A DNA stretch of 64,000 nucleotides, taken from Helicobacteraceae bacterium. GTDB lineage: Bacteria > Campylobacterota > Campylobacteria > Campylobacterales > Sulfurimonadaceae. The translations under genes and the position numbers were made by a program. Of the stretch, positions 16,085 through 23,268 are shown piece after piece. Where the stretch lies: NCBI GenBank assembly GCA_027038835.1, contig JALWGC010000019.1:88968-152967 (forward strand), in the 5' to 3' direction. The number at the start of each line of letters is the position of its first letter. Position 1 is the first letter of the stretch. Under the pieces are notes generated by a model. That model did no database searches, was not told the DNA's origin, and saw nothing but the letters and a program-made list of their open reading frames with translations.

Positions 16085-17722
16085 TTACGCACCCGGAATA
16101 GATTGTCTATGCTCGATGGAGTAAGTAAATGTAGGAGTAGTCAAACCTTTGATATATTTGACGAATTTTCCTGTTTTAGCTTCGTAAATACCGATACGTC
16201 CGGTATTCCACTCACTAATCATAGTCCATTTACCATGATTTGCCGGCTCAGCGTGGAGGATTCTAGGTATTACCGCTTTGCCGTTTTTATCTTTTACAGT
16301 AGGTACGCTCCATTTGTAAAGTGTTTTATGAGTTACAGGGTCATACACTCTACCTGTTTTCGTACCGACTTCGATGATTCTATCGACTACGAGCTCTTGT
16401 TTGTTGATAAGATGCACTTTGTTCCATGCAGTAGGACCACCTAGAACGTTGTCAGACCAGATAAACGGCGTATGCTCACTTGTACCCACAAACAAACCAC
16501 CGCCTGCAGTTCTCACATGCGCTACAACATCCCAGTTACTGTCCCAGATAACGACATCACCCACGTTCATACTGTTTGTAGCGTAAAGCTGACCGTATCT
16601 TTCGTTGTACCAAGAAGAACCTTGACCCGGGTGTGGTTTCGAACCGGGACCGGTATAAACTTTTGTAACGAGTTTTTTGGTCTTGAAGTCAACGACACCC
16701 ATGACGTCACTTCCTTGTGAAGCGATAAAGAGGTAACGACCGATCTCTTTCCCTTCGTTTTCGAAACCGTCATGGAGGATTTTACCGATATTTGGAATAT
16801 CCCCTACGATTGGATAATCAGGTTTTGAGTAGTCTATAATATACACATGACCACCATCTTTGAGTGCAAATGCGATATACGGCCCGTATGGAGTATCGAA
16901 AATCCCCGCTACACGAGAAGAATTGATATTTCCATCCGGATCGATCACGCTTGAAGTCGGATACACTTTAAGCGGCTCGAGCGTCATAGCATCCATCAAA
17001 ATAGCACCACCCGGTACATAGTTACCTGCTACAAGGTATTTACCATCAGGTGAAACCGCAAGACCGCGAGATTCGCTACCGACTCTTACTTCAGCGATTT
17101 TTTGTTGACCTTTAGAAGCGAGGTCGAACATCGTGACCAAACCGTCTCTTGAAATAGAGTAAGCATAACGTGGCATACGCTTGTTGGTTACCGTTACGTG
17201 AACCGCGAAACCTGCATTGTGTTTTGAAAGAATTTTACCCGTAGTTCCGTCGATGAAAGCGACACGAGAAGCGTCACGCTCGGTTACGAAACAGATATCG
17301 GTAACTTTTTTCACATCTGCTGGATGAGGGTATTTTTTGTAGAGCTTCATTCTATCGTTGATTTTTACCCATTTTTTCTTCACGTTTTCAAGGCTAAGAA
17401 CTTCGATCTTTTTCCCTTTGAAATGTTGAAGATAATCGACCATTTTCTGTGCATCGGCTTTTGAGAAGCTGTTTTTAAACGGAGGCATCGCAGTACCCGG
17501 GCGACCGTTCAAAATAGTCTCAGCTAGCATATAAGCGTTTTTCCCTTTTAGCTTGGCAGGTCTAAGGTCTGCTCCGACACCACCTTCATGGTTAGGACCG
17601 TGACACCCTTGACACTCTTTTTCGAACACTTTTTCTACATCCATGTTGGACGTACCCGCAAAAACTCCTGTTGAAACCAACGCAATAGCAGCTGCCGACA
17701 TAACAAGTTTATTCAATCCCAT
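16085..17722 (-). CDS. nirS: Cytochrome cd1 nitrite reductase NirS
   Basis: Periplasmic enzyme reducing nitrite to NO. The 545-residue protein has a signal peptide (about 1-22), a heme c domain with C37-Q-G-C-H41 and MPPFKN carrying a probable axial Met near residue 79, then an eight-bladed d1 propeller beginning near 135. The d1 iron ligand is likely in FAVHVT near 172, and active-site histidines in LHDGFE and TSEHTPF. AAGGAG precedes the ATG. It lies between the nor genes and the d1 genes and is bounded by stem-loops on both sides. Confidence 0.97.
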   Translation of the reverse strand: MGLNKLVMSAAAIALVSTGVFAGTSNMDVEKVFEKECQGCHGPNHEGGVGADLRPAKLKGKNAYMLAETILNGRPGTAMPPFKNSFSKADAQKMVDYLQHFKGKKIEVLSLENVKKKWVKINDRMKLYKKYPHPADVKKVTDICFVTERDASRVAFIDGTTGKILSKHNAGFAVHVTVTNKRMPRYAYSISRDGLVTMFDLASKGQQKIAEVRVGSESRGLAVSPDGKYLVAGNYVPGGAILMDAMTLEPLKVYPTSSVIDPDGNINSSRVAGIFDTPYGPYIAFALKDGGHVYIIDYSKPDYPIVGDIPNIGKILHDGFENEGKEIGRYLFIASQGSDVMGVVDFKTKKLVTKVYTGPGSKPHPGQGSSWYNERYGQLYATNSMNVGDVVIWDSNWDVVAHVRTAGGGLFVGTSEHTPFIWSDNVLGGPTAWNKVHLINKQELVVDRIIEVGTKTGRVYDPVTHKTLYKWSVPTVKDKNGKAVIPRILHAEPANHGKWTMISEWNTGRIGIYEAKTGKFVKYIKGLTTPTFTYSIEHRQSIPGA

Positions 17723-17742
17723 TTTTTTCTCCTTTGTTTGGA

Positions 17743-17766
17743 TTGTGCCTCACAAGAGAGGCACAA
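17743..17766 (-). other. Intercistronic stem-loop between the nor genes and nirS
   Basis: A 9-bp perfect stem TTGTGCCTC / GAGGCACAA with a 6-base loop, starting 3 bases past the stop of the 50-residue membrane peptide and ending 20 bases before nirS. No T-run follows on the minus strand. It could protect the upstream mRNA 3' end or the nirS 5' end after cleavage. Confidence 0.55.
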
Positions 17767-17769
17767 GGT

Positions 17770-17922
17770 TTATTTTTCGTTTTCCAATCTCTTTTTCTCT
17801 TGATAGTAGATAAAGATCATTGGCAATACAACTAAAGTATGCAAAAAGATCGTCAAGGTCAAAGGACCTTGATTGAGCCATCCAAAAAAGCTTGGATTCA
17901 CATCTACAAACGGTTCGAACAT
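17770..17922 (-). CDS. 50-residue single-span membrane protein between norB and nirS
   Basis: Small ORF of 50 residues starting MFEPFVDVNPSFFGWL. One hydrophobic helix spans about residues 19-40 (ending MIFIYY), followed by a charged tail with several Lys and Glu. A good ribosome site, AAGGAG, is placed seven bases before the ATG, and the ORF begins 10 bases after norB and ends before the stem-loop, so it is well fitted to the unit. Not recognised as a named family. By position and topology it could be a small accessory subunit of NorBC, as CcoQ is for cbb3 oxidase, but this is inference. Confidence 0.7.
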   Translation of the reverse strand: MFEPFVDVNPSFFGWLNQGPLTLTIFLHTLVVLPMIFIYYQEKKRLENEK

Positions 17923-17931
17923 TTTCTCTCC

Positions 17932-19380
17932 TTATCTTTCATGTACCGGACTTTTACCGGAAGTGAGCAAGTCTTTAGCGAGGAAAACGAAACCAAGAAG
18001 GGTAACGACACCCATCACAAGTCTCCAATCCATCGCTTGTTGAAACCACATACCGGCTTGACCGTCGAAATATGCCTGCCAAGTACCACCCATTTGAGCA
18101 CGAGCTACAAGCACTTGAGAGTAACCGGCGATCGTAAGCGCTACCGTCATACCCACGACACCGGAAGTGATCAAACTAACACCCCAGATAGAAGCTTTGG
18201 TGTGATTCATCACTTTAATGCCGTTGGTACCTTGAATAGCAAGATACATCATACCGATAAGTATCGTCGCATACGCTCCAAAGAACGCCAAGTGACCGTG
18301 TGCCGCGGTAAACTGCGTACCGTGCGTATAGAGGTTGACTTGAGGCAACGTATGGAAGAATCCCCAAATACCTGCACCCAAGAAGTTACCAAACGCATTG
18401 AGCGTGATCCACGTAAATGCCGGTTTGTTTGTAATAACCGATTTTACATGATCTTCATCGGTATGCTCTGCACCCATCTGCTCACCTTGCGTTTTACCCC
18501 AGTCGTAAAGAACGTGGATGAACATCGCAACAAGCGGTAACGGTTCAAGTGCAGAGAAAAGTGCTCCGATTTCCCACCAGTATTCAGGTGTACCGATCCA
18601 GAAATAGTGGTGACCAAGACCCAAGATACCAGAACCAAAGAGCATCGCAACTTCGATCCACAGCCACATCTCGACAACTTTTCTGTGTGCACCGATGATA
18701 GTGATGAGTGCGTACGCTGCGAGTGAACCGACAAACACTTCCCAAGTCGCTTCAACCCAAAGGTGGATAACCCACCACCACCAGTACTGATCCATAGAGA
18801 TGTTGTCAGTAAAGAACATACCACAAAGGTACAAACCTGAAAACGCGATCATATCTGCCATAAGCACCGTTACGATACCGCTTCTGTTACCTTTCATTCC
18901 GGTAAAGAACAAGTTGGCGACAAACCCGAGTGCCACAACGACGATCCCAAGGTCAGCCCATCTTGGCGCTTCGATATACTCACGCCCTTCGGTGATGAAC
19001 CAGATGGTCGTATCGTCCGCCGGTCCAACTTGAATGAAAAGGTACACCAAAACGACTACGACGATAGCCGCTGCAAAGATCCAAAATAAAAGCTTCCCTA
19101 TTTTGATACCTACCGTTTCGATACCGGTTTCATCAGGTAGCAACCAATAAACGGAACCAAACATCGCAAAAACCATCCATACGACAAGCGCATTGATATG
19201 CAAGATTCTTGCAATGGAAAAGTCAAGCACACCGTAAAGGAAACTAGGCTCGACGAACTGAATAGCGGCTACCACACCAAAAACCAACTGCGCGCCGAAA
19301 ATGATCGCCGCAAACGTAAAATACCATGTAGCAAGCTGTTTCGATTCGCTTCCTACTCCTGTTAATGCATTATTTGCCAT
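17932..19380 (-). CDS. norB: Nitric oxide reductase large subunit NorB
   Basis: Catalytic, heme b- and b3/FeB-containing subunit of the cytochrome c-dependent NO reductase; reduces two NO to N2O in the inner membrane. 482 residues with about 12 helices. Ligand-bearing segments are visible: HINALVVW near 60, HLWVEATWEVF near 204 with the FeB Glu, GHHYFWIG near 254 with the FeB histidines, and AAHGHLAFFG near 344 with heme ligands. No quinol-oxidase N-terminal extension, so it is cNOR. The ATG at 19380 follows AAGGAG and overlaps the norC end by 11 bases; an upstream in-frame start would lie deep within norC. Confidence 0.97.
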   Translation of the reverse strand: MANNALTGVGSESKQLATWYFTFAAIIFGAQLVFGVVAAIQFVEPSFLYGVLDFSIARILHINALVVWMVFAMFGSVYWLLPDETGIETVGIKIGKLLFWIFAAAIVVVVLVYLFIQVGPADDTTIWFITEGREYIEAPRWADLGIVVVALGFVANLFFTGMKGNRSGIVTVLMADMIAFSGLYLCGMFFTDNISMDQYWWWWVIHLWVEATWEVFVGSLAAYALITIIGAHRKVVEMWLWIEVAMLFGSGILGLGHHYFWIGTPEYWWEIGALFSALEPLPLVAMFIHVLYDWGKTQGEQMGAEHTDEDHVKSVITNKPAFTWITLNAFGNFLGAGIWGFFHTLPQVNLYTHGTQFTAAHGHLAFFGAYATILIGMMYLAIQGTNGIKVMNHTKASIWGVSLITSGVVGMTVALTIAGYSQVLVARAQMGGTWQAYFDGQAGMWFQQAMDWRLVMGVVTLLGFVFLAKDLLTSGKSPVHER

Positions 19381-20023
19381 GAACCGCTCCTTGCATACGA
19401 CCGAAGTTTCTTGGGAATCCATTCGTGTCGATACTAGCCATATGTTTCAAAAACGCGACAAGCGCTACCGCTTCGTCATGTGTTATTCCAAGATTTGGCA
19501 TCATTCTTTCATGTGTCGGATATTGATCCGGATTCATCAAAAATGCCACCATAGCCTCTTCTTTAGAGTTTTTGCCGGTCATCGCTTGCATAGTGCCGCC
19601 GTCTTGCCAAGCCGGATCGAGCCAAGCTTTTGTAAGATCCGGAGCAAAATAAGCACCGTTACCAAGCAATGTATGGCAATCCATACAGTTTTTCGCTTGA
19701 GAAGCGAGTTTCCCCTTGTGTAAAAGCGCTGCAGCTTCTTCTTCGCTCCAGAACTTACCGAAAAACTTCTCTTTTTCAGGACCGATTTTTGGAACTTCAT
19801 GCCCTCTTCTGCTATCGAATACATAATCAACTTTATAGTTGATAACAGTTGGAGCAGGGACTCTTTTAGTCACTCCGTTTTTCAAATCTGCATCGGTTCC
19901 CATCGAGATTTGACCCATCGTATCGAACGTCAACCAAATCAACAATACCGACGCGACTCCTGTTACCCATGTTGCCGACCTTCGCCAAAAGCGATTGTCA
20001 CTCCATACGGATTTTTGTGCCAC
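19370..20023 (-). CDS. norC: Nitric oxide reductase cytochrome c subunit NorC
   Basis: Membrane-anchored monoheme cytochrome c feeding electrons to NorB. The 217-residue protein has an N-terminal anchor helix (about 14-32), then a periplasmic domain with C113-M-D-C-H117 followed by the family sequence LLGNGAYFAPDLTK and an axial Met in HERMMPNLG near 170. It is longer than the usual 150 residues mainly through a 60-residue insert between the anchor and heme. The start is GTG at 20023, five bases after AGGAGG; a nearby ATG is out of frame. Confidence 0.96.
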   Translation of the reverse strand: MAQKSVWSDNRFWRRSATWVTGVASVLLIWLTFDTMGQISMGTDADLKNGVTKRVPAPTVINYKVDYVFDSRRGHEVPKIGPEKEKFFGKFWSEEEAAALLHKGKLASQAKNCMDCHTLLGNGAYFAPDLTKAWLDPAWQDGGTMQAMTGKNSKEEAMVAFLMNPDQYPTHERMMPNLGITHDEAVALVAFLKHMASIDTNGFPRNFGRMQGAVHGK

Positions 20024-20035
20024 ATTACCCTCCTG

Positions 20036-20362
20036 TCAATGTTCATTTTCACGATGAACATGATCTTGCATATAATAAACCGCATGCGGAACCAAAAGCA
20101 GTCCCACCGCGGCAACAACCAGAGCTTTAGCCGTGAAATGATCCACATGCATCAGGCTCCCCATCAAATACAAACAGTACACGGTAAGAAGCCAAAAGCC
20201 ATAGCCTATTATCATAAACCATGGTTTTAGCAGTCTTACTTTCACTGCCGTAAAAAGCCCTACGTACAATCCTCCAAATACCAAAACAAGAGCAGAGGCG
20301 ACGAAAATGGTTAGAAAATCTCCCGATGCTATCTCCGGCGTCAATATAAGATTTTGCTCCAT
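20036..20362 (-). CDS. Membrane protein heading the nor/nir unit
   Basis: A 108-residue protein with three predicted membrane helices (about 14-36, 46-66 and 80-94) and a His-rich C-terminus (DHVHRENEH). It is the first gene behind the FNR-like operator and lies 12 bases before norC. It could be a NorE/NorF-type accessory protein or a quinone/cytochrome-linked helper, but no family is recognised. Good start with AAGGGG before the ATG. Confidence 0.7.
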   Translation of the reverse strand: MEQNLILTPEIASGDFLTIFVASALVLVFGGLYVGLFTAVKVRLLKPWFMIIGYGFWLLTVYCLYLMGSLMHVDHFTAKALVVAAVGLLLVPHAVYYMQDHVHRENEH

Positions 20363-20431
20363 TTTCTACCCCTTTTCTTATTTTTTCTTTAGAATCAAAT
20401 GTAGTTTATCATTCTTTAGGTTTAAAATTAA

Positions 20432-20445
20432 TTGACCTGTATCAA
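20432..20445. promoter_or_regulatory. FNR/DNR-like operator of the nor/nir unit
   Basis: TTGACCTGTATCAA, a CRP/FNR-superfamily box (consensus TTGAT/C-N4-A/GTCAA). The centre is 76 bases before the first ATG. If it acts at -41.5 the start site would be near 20397, with a -10-like GATAAA/ATAAAC at 20404-20410. It differs from the box at 24335 at only one base. Confidence 0.7.
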
Positions 20446-20528
20446 TTTTCCATACTAAAATAGAAATTATAAAAAAATACGCTTTTTTTGTTTCATTTTG
20501 TAACATTTCTCGATTTTTTTTCGAAAAA

Positions 20529-20555
20529 TTGACAATATTGTCATAATATTGTCAA
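20529..20555 (-). terminator. AT-rich hairpin: terminator of the 62-residue protein gene, or an operator
   Basis: An 11-bp perfect stem TTGACAATATT / AATATTGTCAA with a 5-base loop. On the minus strand it is followed by TTTTT, which fits an intrinsic terminator for the gene ending at 20635, though only two to three pairs are G-C. Its ends also read TTGAC and GTCAA, like the operators nearby, and it contains the palindrome TGACAATATTGTCA. Both readings are possible. Confidence 0.45.
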
Positions 20556-20634
20556 AAAATAGAAAAATTTCTTCGTTTAAGGTTAAAAGGAAGATTTTAG
20601 CAACAAAAAATACAATCTATACGATTTCTGTTGC

Positions 20635-20823
20635 TTACATATAATAAAAGAGGGAAGATAAAGAGAGTGTTACCACTATAGTGGTTACGACGACTACCGT
20701 TCTTTTTTTCGTTTCATCGAGCCCTAAGCGCTCTTCAAGATAATCACCGAGTTTCAAAGCCGGAAAAACGGTAAAAATAAGCATAGGAAAACCCATCACC
20801 ATTATCAAAACAAAATCATGCAT
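20635..20823 (-). CDS. 62-residue two-helix membrane protein
   Basis: Starts MHDFVLIMVMGFPM at an ATG (20823) preceded by AAAGGAG; a longer frame would lack a ribosome site. Two hydrophobic helices (about 4-22 and 41-60) flank a short charged loop with Glu, Arg and Lys. Not recognised. It stands alone between the nor unit and a divergent lipoprotein gene, with an FNR/DNR-like palindrome only 14 bases before its start, so it may be expressed or repressed with the denitrification genes. Confidence 0.6.
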   Translation of the reverse strand: MHDFVLIMVMGFPMLIFTVFPALKLGDYLEERLGLDETKKRTVVVVTTIVVTLSLSSLFYYM

Positions 20824-20836
20824 AACGCTCCTTTGC

Positions 20837-20850
20837 TTGACTTTCGTCAA
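20837..20850. promoter_or_regulatory. FNR/DNR-like operator between the 62-residue protein and the lipoprotein
   Basis: TTGACTTTCGTCAA, with perfectly symmetric half-sites TTGAC/GTCAA, the pattern known for NO-responsive DNR/NNR regulators. For the plus-strand lipoprotein at 20910 it lies about 40 bases before a start site implied by TATAGT at 20871-20876, a suitable activator position. For the minus gene starting at 20823 it is too close and would be repressive. Confidence 0.6.
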
Positions 20851-20909
20851 TAGAATTAATCATATATTTATATAGTATTATACCAAGATTACAAAAAAAA
20901 GGATATACC

Positions 20910-21287
20910 ATGCAAAAGAAGTTGATCGCAGGTGTCACTTTTTCGTTGGTTTTACTATTTGGTGGATGTTCGCATACTTCCCCTTCAGCCTCACAAGAAA
21001 GTGCGAGTCACTCCGAAAATGCCGTTTATAGCTCTGTAAAAAACGACAAGCAGTTGAAGAAACTGGTACTCAAAGCCGCTAAAGAACAAGGATGGCGCAC
21101 GACAGCGTTGGGTGAGAATGCGATAATCGCAGAAAAGTTCGATTCAGACAACCCAAAGGCGACAACTATCAAAATCGGTAACGGCGTTGTGGATTTTAAC
21201 AATATGGAAGGAACCGACTCGGGTGATATAGTCGATCTCAAAGAGTATATCGAAGACCTTCTAGAAGCACAACAAGAGGAGCATTAA
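20910..21287 (+). CDS. Small lipoprotein in the denitrification island
   Basis: 125 residues with a lipoprotein signal peptide ending LLFGGC (lipidated Cys near 20), a Ser-rich linker, and a small mixed domain (about 45-120) containing WRTTALGENAIIAE. Probably anchored to a membrane facing the periplasm. No family recognised. AAGGAT precedes the ATG. It is convergent with the 103-residue membrane protein gene, overlapping its end by 4 bases. Confidence 0.65.
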   Translation: MQKKLIAGVTFSLVLLFGGCSHTSPSASQESASHSENAVYSSVKNDKQLKKLVLKAAKEQGWRTTALGENAIIAEKFDSDNPKATTIKIGNGVVDFNNMEGTDSGDIVDLKEYIEDLLEAQQEEH

Positions 21288-21595
21288 TCTCCTCTTCTCT
21301 TCTGCTCTTGCTTTTTTTGTTTTAAATAGCTCGATTTTATCTGCATCAGTTCATAAAACGACACTTTCTCTCCGGCTTGTTCGATAAGCTTGTCGGTTTG
21401 TGGGTATTTTCCTTTCATCTTCGCTATCTCATTGTAACCTTGCGGTTTTATCTCGTTTGTAAAAGTCCCGATAGCCACCGCCCAAAGAAAAACGATAGCT
21501 ATCCATACAATTTTGAGCGATTTGACATAAATGCCCACCAAATGCAAAAGAAAAGTTACGACAATACCAATCCCTATCAGTAGATAAACACTCAA
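21284..21595 (-). CDS. 103-residue two-helix membrane protein
   Basis: Two membrane helices (about 4-24 and 29-46), then a polar tail rich in Lys, Glu and Gln with a coiled-coil look (about 75-100). The start is TTG with GGGGGAG upstream, inside the stop of the preceding small ORF. Not recognised. Last gene of the unit that begins with the siroheme decarboxylase. Confidence 0.55.
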   Translation of the reverse strand: MSVYLLIGIGIVVTFLLHLVGIYVKSLKIVWIAIVFLWAVAIGTFTNEIKPQGYNEIAKMKGKYPQTDKLIEQAGEKVSFYELMQIKSSYLKQKKQEQKRRGD

Positions 21596-21750
21596 TTCAA
21601 TCTCTCCCCCACCGGTTTAATAGATACGTTTACGTCTTGAAACATCTTTTTCTCGAACATAGTCACTCCCATCGTTCCAAGTAGCATCAAAAACACCACA
21701 AACGCCAAAATGACAAACGCCACGCCGTATCTTTTCAATATCTCTTTCAC
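21592..21750 (-). CDS. 52-residue single-span membrane protein
   Basis: Starts with GTG at 21750 two bases after the stop of the pentaheme gene, with AAGGAA upstream, and runs to a TGA that overlaps the TTG start of the next gene. The sequence begins VKEILKRYGVAF and has one long hydrophobic helix (about 9-30), then a short periplasm-facing tail with KPVGERLN. Position and ends fit translational coupling with both neighbours. Function unknown. Confidence 0.6.
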   Translation of the reverse strand: MKEILKRYGVAFVILAFVVFLMLLGTMGVTMFEKKMFQDVNVSIKPVGERLN

Positions 21751-21751
21751 C

Positions 21752-22885
21752 TTAGAGTTCCTTATGCAAAGTTTTGAGCACTTTAAAGCGTAACAACTCT
21801 TTGTCGGTTATATGAAACTTTTTAGCAATTTTAGGACTTACTTTGTAAAAACCGAGTACAACTTCGACCTGCGCGCCTTTTTTAACGGACTCTCCCAATG
21901 AAAACGCTTTGGTTCGCTCAGGTCTAAGCTGAGTGTTTTTAAGCATCTGAGTCGCTTCCCAAGGGGCTGAGGGTTTCCCCTCTTTTCCCAAAACTTTGAA
22001 AAAAGCGTACTTTTTCACAAGTGTTCTTTCTCCGTTTGTATAAACGTAAATCCTCAACTCCCCAAGCCGCATAGGATGCAAGAGCAATTCATGCGGTGCA
22101 AGGTTCGTTACAACCACATCGTAACCGTTTTGCCCTTGTTTCAACTCCATTTTTACATATTCGCTCAAAAGCTCTTCTGCAACGGACACCCCGGCAAAAC
22201 CGTGGAATCTATGCGTTTTCGTATGCTTGATAGTGGAAAAACTTCCTTGTACTTTTGGCATATGGCAAGTAATGCAATTACGTTTTTCACTCATGTGTTC
22301 ATCTGTTTTACAAACACTAAAGCCATGCCCGTTTTGTTTATGTGAATGGCACCCCATACAAACTTTTCCGTTATAGAAGTTTTCGTTGGAAAAGTCTATT
22401 TTATGAAACGGCGAACCATGTTCTTTTTTTACAAGTCCGAAAAAAGAACTTTTAAGCCCATACTCGACATCTTTTCGATTTTTCTGCGCCGCTCTGGCTC
22501 CAAATAGGGTATCGCCTCTTTTATCCAAAACATTCACGTTACTTTTGGTATGTTCTTCGATACTTTCGATACGGTGACAATACACACATGATATAGGCTC
22601 GTGCAGCTGTACTTCGTTTTTTTGCGGTAACCCTTTTAGTGCCGTATCTGCGGGTGTATGGCACTTCTTGCACTTGTAGTTTCCTTTTTTTCTATCGGGG
22701 TGCTTTTGCCATACTGCATTGTGCAACGGGTCTTTGAAAATCGAAGCTTTGGCATGCATCGAGTTTTTGTATTCTTTATATATTAAAGGGTGGCACTTCT
22801 GACACACTTTCGAAGAGCTAAGCGGTATCTCTTTGGCCTGCAAAGCAAACACAAAAAGCGAGACGATAAAAACAACTCTTTTCAT
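21752..22885 (-). CDS. Pentaheme cytochrome c, nirDLGH-linked copy
   Basis: A 377-residue secreted protein with a signal peptide (about 1-17) and five CXXCH sites: CQKCH near 28, CKKCH near 72, CVYCH near 100, CMGCH near 176 and CITCH near 203. It shares its layout with the protein at 14912, including IYKEYKNSMHAK after heme 1, CHSHK at heme 4, CHMP at heme 5 and a beta-rich heme-free C-terminus with an APHELLLHP-type segment. Gene duplication is clear. Its ATG overlaps the preceding gene by 4 bases. Confidence 0.82.
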   Translation of the reverse strand: MKRVVFIVSLFVFALQAKEIPLSSSKVCQKCHPLIYKEYKNSMHAKASIFKDPLHNAVWQKHPDRKKGNYKCKKCHTPADTALKGLPQKNEVQLHEPISCVYCHRIESIEEHTKSNVNVLDKRGDTLFGARAAQKNRKDVEYGLKSSFFGLVKKEHGSPFHKIDFSNENFYNGKVCMGCHSHKQNGHGFSVCKTDEHMSEKRNCITCHMPKVQGSFSTIKHTKTHRFHGFAGVSVAEELLSEYVKMELKQGQNGYDVVVTNLAPHELLLHPMRLGELRIYVYTNGERTLVKKYAFFKVLGKEGKPSAPWEATQMLKNTQLRPERTKAFSLGESVKKGAQVEVVLGFYKVSPKIAKKFHITDKELLRFKVLKTLHKEL

Positions 22886-23268
22886 TTTTTAGGCTCTTCG
22901 TAAATGTATTCGACACATCTGGCGGTGTGAAAATCTCTTATATATTCCGGATTGGTAAACACATCCCCTTTGAGACTCCAACCGTACTTTTTACTCACAA
23001 GCACCGAAGGCATGACTTCTCTTCTCATTTTATTCTCACATATCACCGTTTTACCCTGTGCGAAGAGTTGTTTTACCTCAGCCATTCTGTCGGTAGTGAT
23101 TTTATAATGCCACCCTATGAAGATGGCAAAGATGCTCGCCACCCCTATCATCCCCCGTTTGAAAGCGACACGAGGCATAAAATCTCTCGTCGTTACAAAC
23201 GCCGTTACAGCGAGAAAGAACAACCCTATGACGATATAAGGAATTTCGAGTTCGAAAAAGGTATTCAT
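22882..23268 (-). CDS. Two-helix membrane protein after the siroheme decarboxylase
   Basis: 128 residues starting MNTFFELEIPY at an ATG that overlaps the upstream stop (ATGA) with GGAG before it. Helices at about 8-27 and 37-55; the C-terminal half (about 60-128) is soluble and holds two Cys (VICEN and TARCVEY) and a conserved-looking KKYGWSLKGD. Not recognised. It may anchor or serve the pentaheme cytochrome encoded next. Confidence 0.6.
   Translation of the reverse strand: MNTFFELEIPYIVIGLFFLAVTAFVTTRDFMPRVAFKRGMIGVASIFAIFIGWHYKITTDRMAEVKQLFAQGKTVICENKMRREVMPSVLVSKKYGWSLKGDVFTNPEYIRDFHTARCVEYIYEEPKK

Noticed and set aside
20529-20555. Third NO-regulator operator
   Set aside because: The half-sites are 17 bases apart rather than 4, and the minus strand reads as stem plus T-run, so a terminator is at least as likely.
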